From Acanthopleura granulata (lineage: Eukaryota; Mollusca; Polyplacophora; Chitonida; Chitonidae): a stretch of DNA of 64,000 bases. Both the position numbers and the translations under genes were made by a program. Below, in pieces: positions 61,013 to 64,000 of the stretch. Under the pieces are notes generated by a model. That model was not told the DNA's origin, did not search any database, and saw nothing but the letters and a program-made list of their open reading frames with translations. The DNA lies in the NCBI GenBank assembly GCA_016165875.1, contig JABBOT010000005.1, positions 4,931,186 through 4,995,185 of the forward strand. Reading direction: 5' to 3'. How positions within the stretch are numbered: position 1 is the first letter of the stretch; every line of letters starts with the position of its first letter.

Positions 61013-61222
61013 AATTGAGGCAGCGGTCTTTTGATATGCAATCCATGAACAACCGTAATGCTGTGAATGGGTGAGCAACTGTTGAGCTTCATCGTGGAGT
61101 GTTCGAGTGCCAAGTCACTGGAGAGTGGTCTTTGAATTGCAAATCACTTCGCATGATTGGCTATCCGTGTACTATGGGTGGAAACTGCAGCCCTATGATT
61201 GGCTGAGCAAATATTCAGCTGA
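61013..61222. repeat. Diverged tandem duplication of about 105 bp with two CCAAT-type motifs
   Basis: gcagcggtcttttgatatgc and gggtgagcaactgttgagct in the first half correspond to gagagtggtctttgaattgc and ggctgagcaaatattcagct in the second. atgattggct occurs at 61153-61162 and 61195-61204. Its complement AGCCAATCAT contains a full NF-Y/CCAAT-box consensus on the minus strand. Octamer-like attgcaaat lies at about 61133. No TATA box or transcript start could be assigned. Confidence 0.45.
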
Positions 61223-61959
61223 AAACAGTTACTGTTTGCATGAATGGTTAAACCATTCCGTCACAGTATAGGAAGGCACATGCATCAGCCAGTGTCACAG
61301 GCTCCTAGTACTAATTCAGATGTGGAAAGCTTTCTACAGATAATGCCCATACAATGTACCAGATAAATTGGTATACACAAAGGTAAATTCTGACACTCCA
61401 CAGATCTGGTGAAGTAGCTGGAGAGACAAAAGCTTATCTACATAATTGATTGCATAAGAAACTGCAGCTCTACAAGAAAGGCTTGTAGAAATCCGTGTTT
61501 ACAGGTGAACAGAATGAAGTCAATCTGAATGTGTGTCCACAAAAGAGGAAAATGGGGACAAATCTGGAAAATTCCCCAGAGGAACCAAATACCCTTTTTG
61601 TTCTACTACATGTAGGTAGCCATGTAAATAAAAACTGTAGCCCTACATGAAAGTTTTCTTGATTACAAAAATGGTAAATCTCGCAAAGTCCATAAATCTC
61701 ATTAGCAAAAATGTCAGAGAAACCCTGTGTACAAGAAATTGTTGCCCTGCATGGAGGCTTCCTAGAGAACGTGTTGTCTACAGAAAATTGGTGTAATTTA
61801 CCAGTAAACTTTAATTTGAAAGTCTATCAATTAAAGTTATTAAAAAACATTCACAAAGCCAATAAAACTAAAACCAATAAATCAGTTTGACCTTCCATCA
61901 GTAGGTACTTTGTAGATGTACACAGCATAAACAGATATCAAAAAAACCCATCAAAAATA
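61223..61959. other. Unique AT-rich stretch
   Basis: Nothing recognised. Confidence 0.5.
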
Positions 61960-62495
61960 TAACTTTCTATTGCTGTATGTTGAAGATCCACATATGAGTG
62001 CCATAATACCGGAGCTAAAAACAAAAACAAAAAAAAAAAGCTTAACCTGCCATCCAAAAATGCGCTTTCACACACCAAGCCTTAAACTTAGGAGCAAAAA
62101 AAAAGGCCTCACCTTCAATCCACATGTGATAGCCCAATGTACAAGAGCTTAAGAAAAAAGCTTAACCTACCATCGAAAAATGTGCATTTACACACCATAC
62201 CTTAGACCAGGGAGCAAAAAACAGTCTAACCTTCAATCCATGTATGAGAGTCCAACATACACGAACTAAAAAAGAAAAAATTAATCTTCCATCCCAGTAT
62301 TTGCATTCACACACCATGCCTTACACTAGAGAGCCAAAAATATGGCCAAACCTTCAATCCATGTATGACAGCCCAATATACAAGAACTAGAAAAAAAAGC
62401 TTAACTCAGACTGGAGAGTTAAACAAAAGAGCTTAACCTTCAATTCATGTATGAGAGCCCATTATACAGGAGCTAAAAAAGCTAAACCAGACACC
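61960..62495. repeat. 120-bp tandem repeat, about 4 diverged copies
   Basis: aagcttaacctgccatcc-type starts recur at about 62038, 62158, 62278 and 62397. Each unit also carries cttcaatccatgtatgagag and an A-run followed by gcttaa. Within a unit two half-related parts can be seen, suggesting an older 60-bp unit. Confidence 0.85.
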
Positions 62496-63039
62496 AACAC
62501 CGACACTTTTCCCCCGTCTCACAATATCTCACCTTACTTCATGCAGGTGAGCTAAAAATGACCAAAATACCCTTGATGACACTGACCAAAGTCACAGAAA
62601 ATATGACTAAGGTTTCTCCAAAAGTCAAAGTCTCATGTTGCATCAGTTTGGTTAATATAGTTAATCTTAATGGGGGGAGGAGGCAAAAATAATTTTCACT
62701 CCATTCAATCAATACCAACAAGGCTTCATATACCTGTACTAATAGATTGTAAAGTACTTGGCAATGAAGTTTAGAAATCAGCCAAAAAATTAAAACACAG
62801 ACATAGCAGTTTGTACACTGAAATTCAAGCTGATCTTAGAAAATAGGCAGATCAGAAGAAAACACAGAAAGACAGTCTCGGTGCCACAAAGGATTGACAC
62901 TAATGAAGCGTTTTCTACAGATTTCTTAAATTGATTGATAGAGTCAAGTAATTTATTGCACAGCCAAAAACCAAAGGAAACAAATAAATTGATACAAAAA
63001 GTTGTTTTTCTTGAAACACCACGCTGTCTCATTTCAATG
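62496..63039. other. Unique AT-rich stretch
   Basis: Nothing recognised. Confidence 0.5.
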
Positions 63040-63100
63040 ACTTATTTATTTGATTGATGTTTTCATGCCATACTGAAGAATTTTCCACTTGTAAGTGGTC
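63040..63100 (-). mobile_element. SINE 3'-tail fragment
   Basis: cttatttatttgattgatgt, catgccatactgaagaat and ttccacttgtaa match the reversed tail and end block of the family. Confidence 0.7.
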
Positions 63101-63332
63101 ACAATTTTCAATTACTGAAATGGCCCCCCCAAAACAATGTCAATTATTTATTGTCATCTAGGCTAACTTCCCAGTGCAAACAAGCTGTAATCTGGAAATA
63201 TCCCGCTCAAGGCCAGGTTTAGTTTCATTTCACATTATTAGTTAACATGGCGTGTGGAAAATAACAAAAATCCATACACCCACACAGTTTAGGTTTCCTT
63301 TGTCATATCACTTTCAGTCATATATGTGAAGG

Positions 63333-63415
63333 TGTGCAACCAGCAACCTGTAAGATGGTACGTCCGATATTCTCCCACTATAATGCCGGCAAATGTCACA
63401 TAAGCAAAATATTTG
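63333..63415 (+). mobile_element. Degenerate SINE remnant
   Basis: ccagcaacctgtaagatggt, tctcccactataatgccggc and cacataagcaaaatatt align in order with the family's centre and end blocks in plus orientation, with deletions. Confidence 0.55.
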
Positions 63416-63580
63416 TTCATGTCTCCATTGCTTTGCTTTAACAATTTACAAATACTGCCTTAACATATTTTTGTAACTTTCTTGAACAGAATTAAATGCA
63501 TTTAACTATTTGAATTGAAAAAAAATTTCAAATGATCTTAACCGATACGAATTCCTCCTAATTAATGTAGCGCCTCACAT

Positions 63581-63772
63581 CACAGTTTACAGAGGTTGTG
63601 CAGACTGCAGTGTGCTACTGCCTGCTCACAGTGTAAGGAGAATGTGCCACAGTCTGAAACAGTGTGTTAGCTTCCAACAACACACAGCATACAGAGGGCG
63701 TGGAGATTCCAGTATACTGCTGCTTGCTCACAGCATGTCGAAAACTTGCCGCAGTCTGAAGCAGTGTGGTAG
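63581..63772. repeat. Imperfect direct duplication, about 90 bp at 102-bp spacing
   Basis: cacagtttacagaggttgtg (63581) and cacagcatacagagggcgtg (63683) start two copies. They share tactgc.tgctcacag and cagtctgaa.cagtgtg.tag. Identity is roughly three quarters. Confidence 0.8.
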
Positions 63773-64000
63773 TGGATAGTCATGACAGGAATCAAACAAA
63801 CTTTCTCCAAATGCCAATAATGTGAGGAAAGTAGCAAGTTTTTCCTTCATTAAGTCATTTAAAGACGAGGTGGAAAAATGAGAACATACATCATCACATC
63901 ATGGTAAATGAGGTCATCAAAATGAAAATATCCTGAAAAATAGTCTCACTGGATCATATTTCATCTTTAATGGCACCTTACATCTCTCTCAAGTAAAGTC
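63773..64000. other. Window end, nothing recognised
   Basis: AT-rich unique sequence without a supported feature. Confidence 0.5.

Overview
The window looks like non-coding DNA from an animal nuclear genome, most likely a mollusc or another lophotrochozoan. It is AT-rich and has no operon-like gene packing. About 17 copies or pieces of one tRNA-derived SINE family are present, of a type common in mollusc genomes. There is one dead non-LTR retrotransposon (LINE) and at least ten tandem-repeat arrays. No complete protein-coding gene can be supported. Most open frames are the length chance would give, or come from repeats. The lophotrochozoan assignment rests on remembered SINE and LINE style, not on a search.

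Layout. 1-6.9 kb: unique AT-rich DNA with a 130-bp higher-order repeat (3.86-4.31 kb) and a 71-bp array (5.58-5.84 kb). 7.0-10.1 kb: a SINE split by a 5'-truncated LINE of about 2.85 kb in the same orientation. A 5-bp target duplication fixes both boundaries, and the LINE reading frame is broken at several places. 10-24 kb: unique DNA with scattered SINEs. 25-28.3 kb: 20-bp and 22-bp arrays. 30-31.2 kb: a possible MITE, an 18-bp repeat and a SINE. 37.1-37.4 and 42.1-42.4 kb: 20-bp and 63-bp arrays. 48.0-48.84 kb: a 20-copy 42/43-bp minisatellite whose unit carries a perfect nuclear-receptor (NR5A/ERR type) half-site. 49.4-50.15 kb: two near-complete SINEs in opposite orientation, one with a perfect 10-bp target duplication. 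52.2-54.1 kb: an exact 46-bp duplication and an unclassified, internally repetitive element starting with a 16-bp palindrome. 57.4-59.1 kb: a roughly 195-bp inverted repeat of about 92% identity, one arm of which lies inside a second split SINE. 61.0-64 kb: diverged duplications and a 120-bp array.

Two short segments may be the last coding exons of minus-strand genes: 51031-51093, with an AATAAA about 155 bases downstream, and more weakly 45691-45748. If real, the window is mostly introns and downstream DNA of minus-strand genes whose bodies lie to the right. Neither product could be identified. I see no evidence of a new enzyme system or gene cluster. The interest here is in repeat structure: nested insertions with readable boundaries, an inverted repeat, and a satellite array of receptor-like sites.
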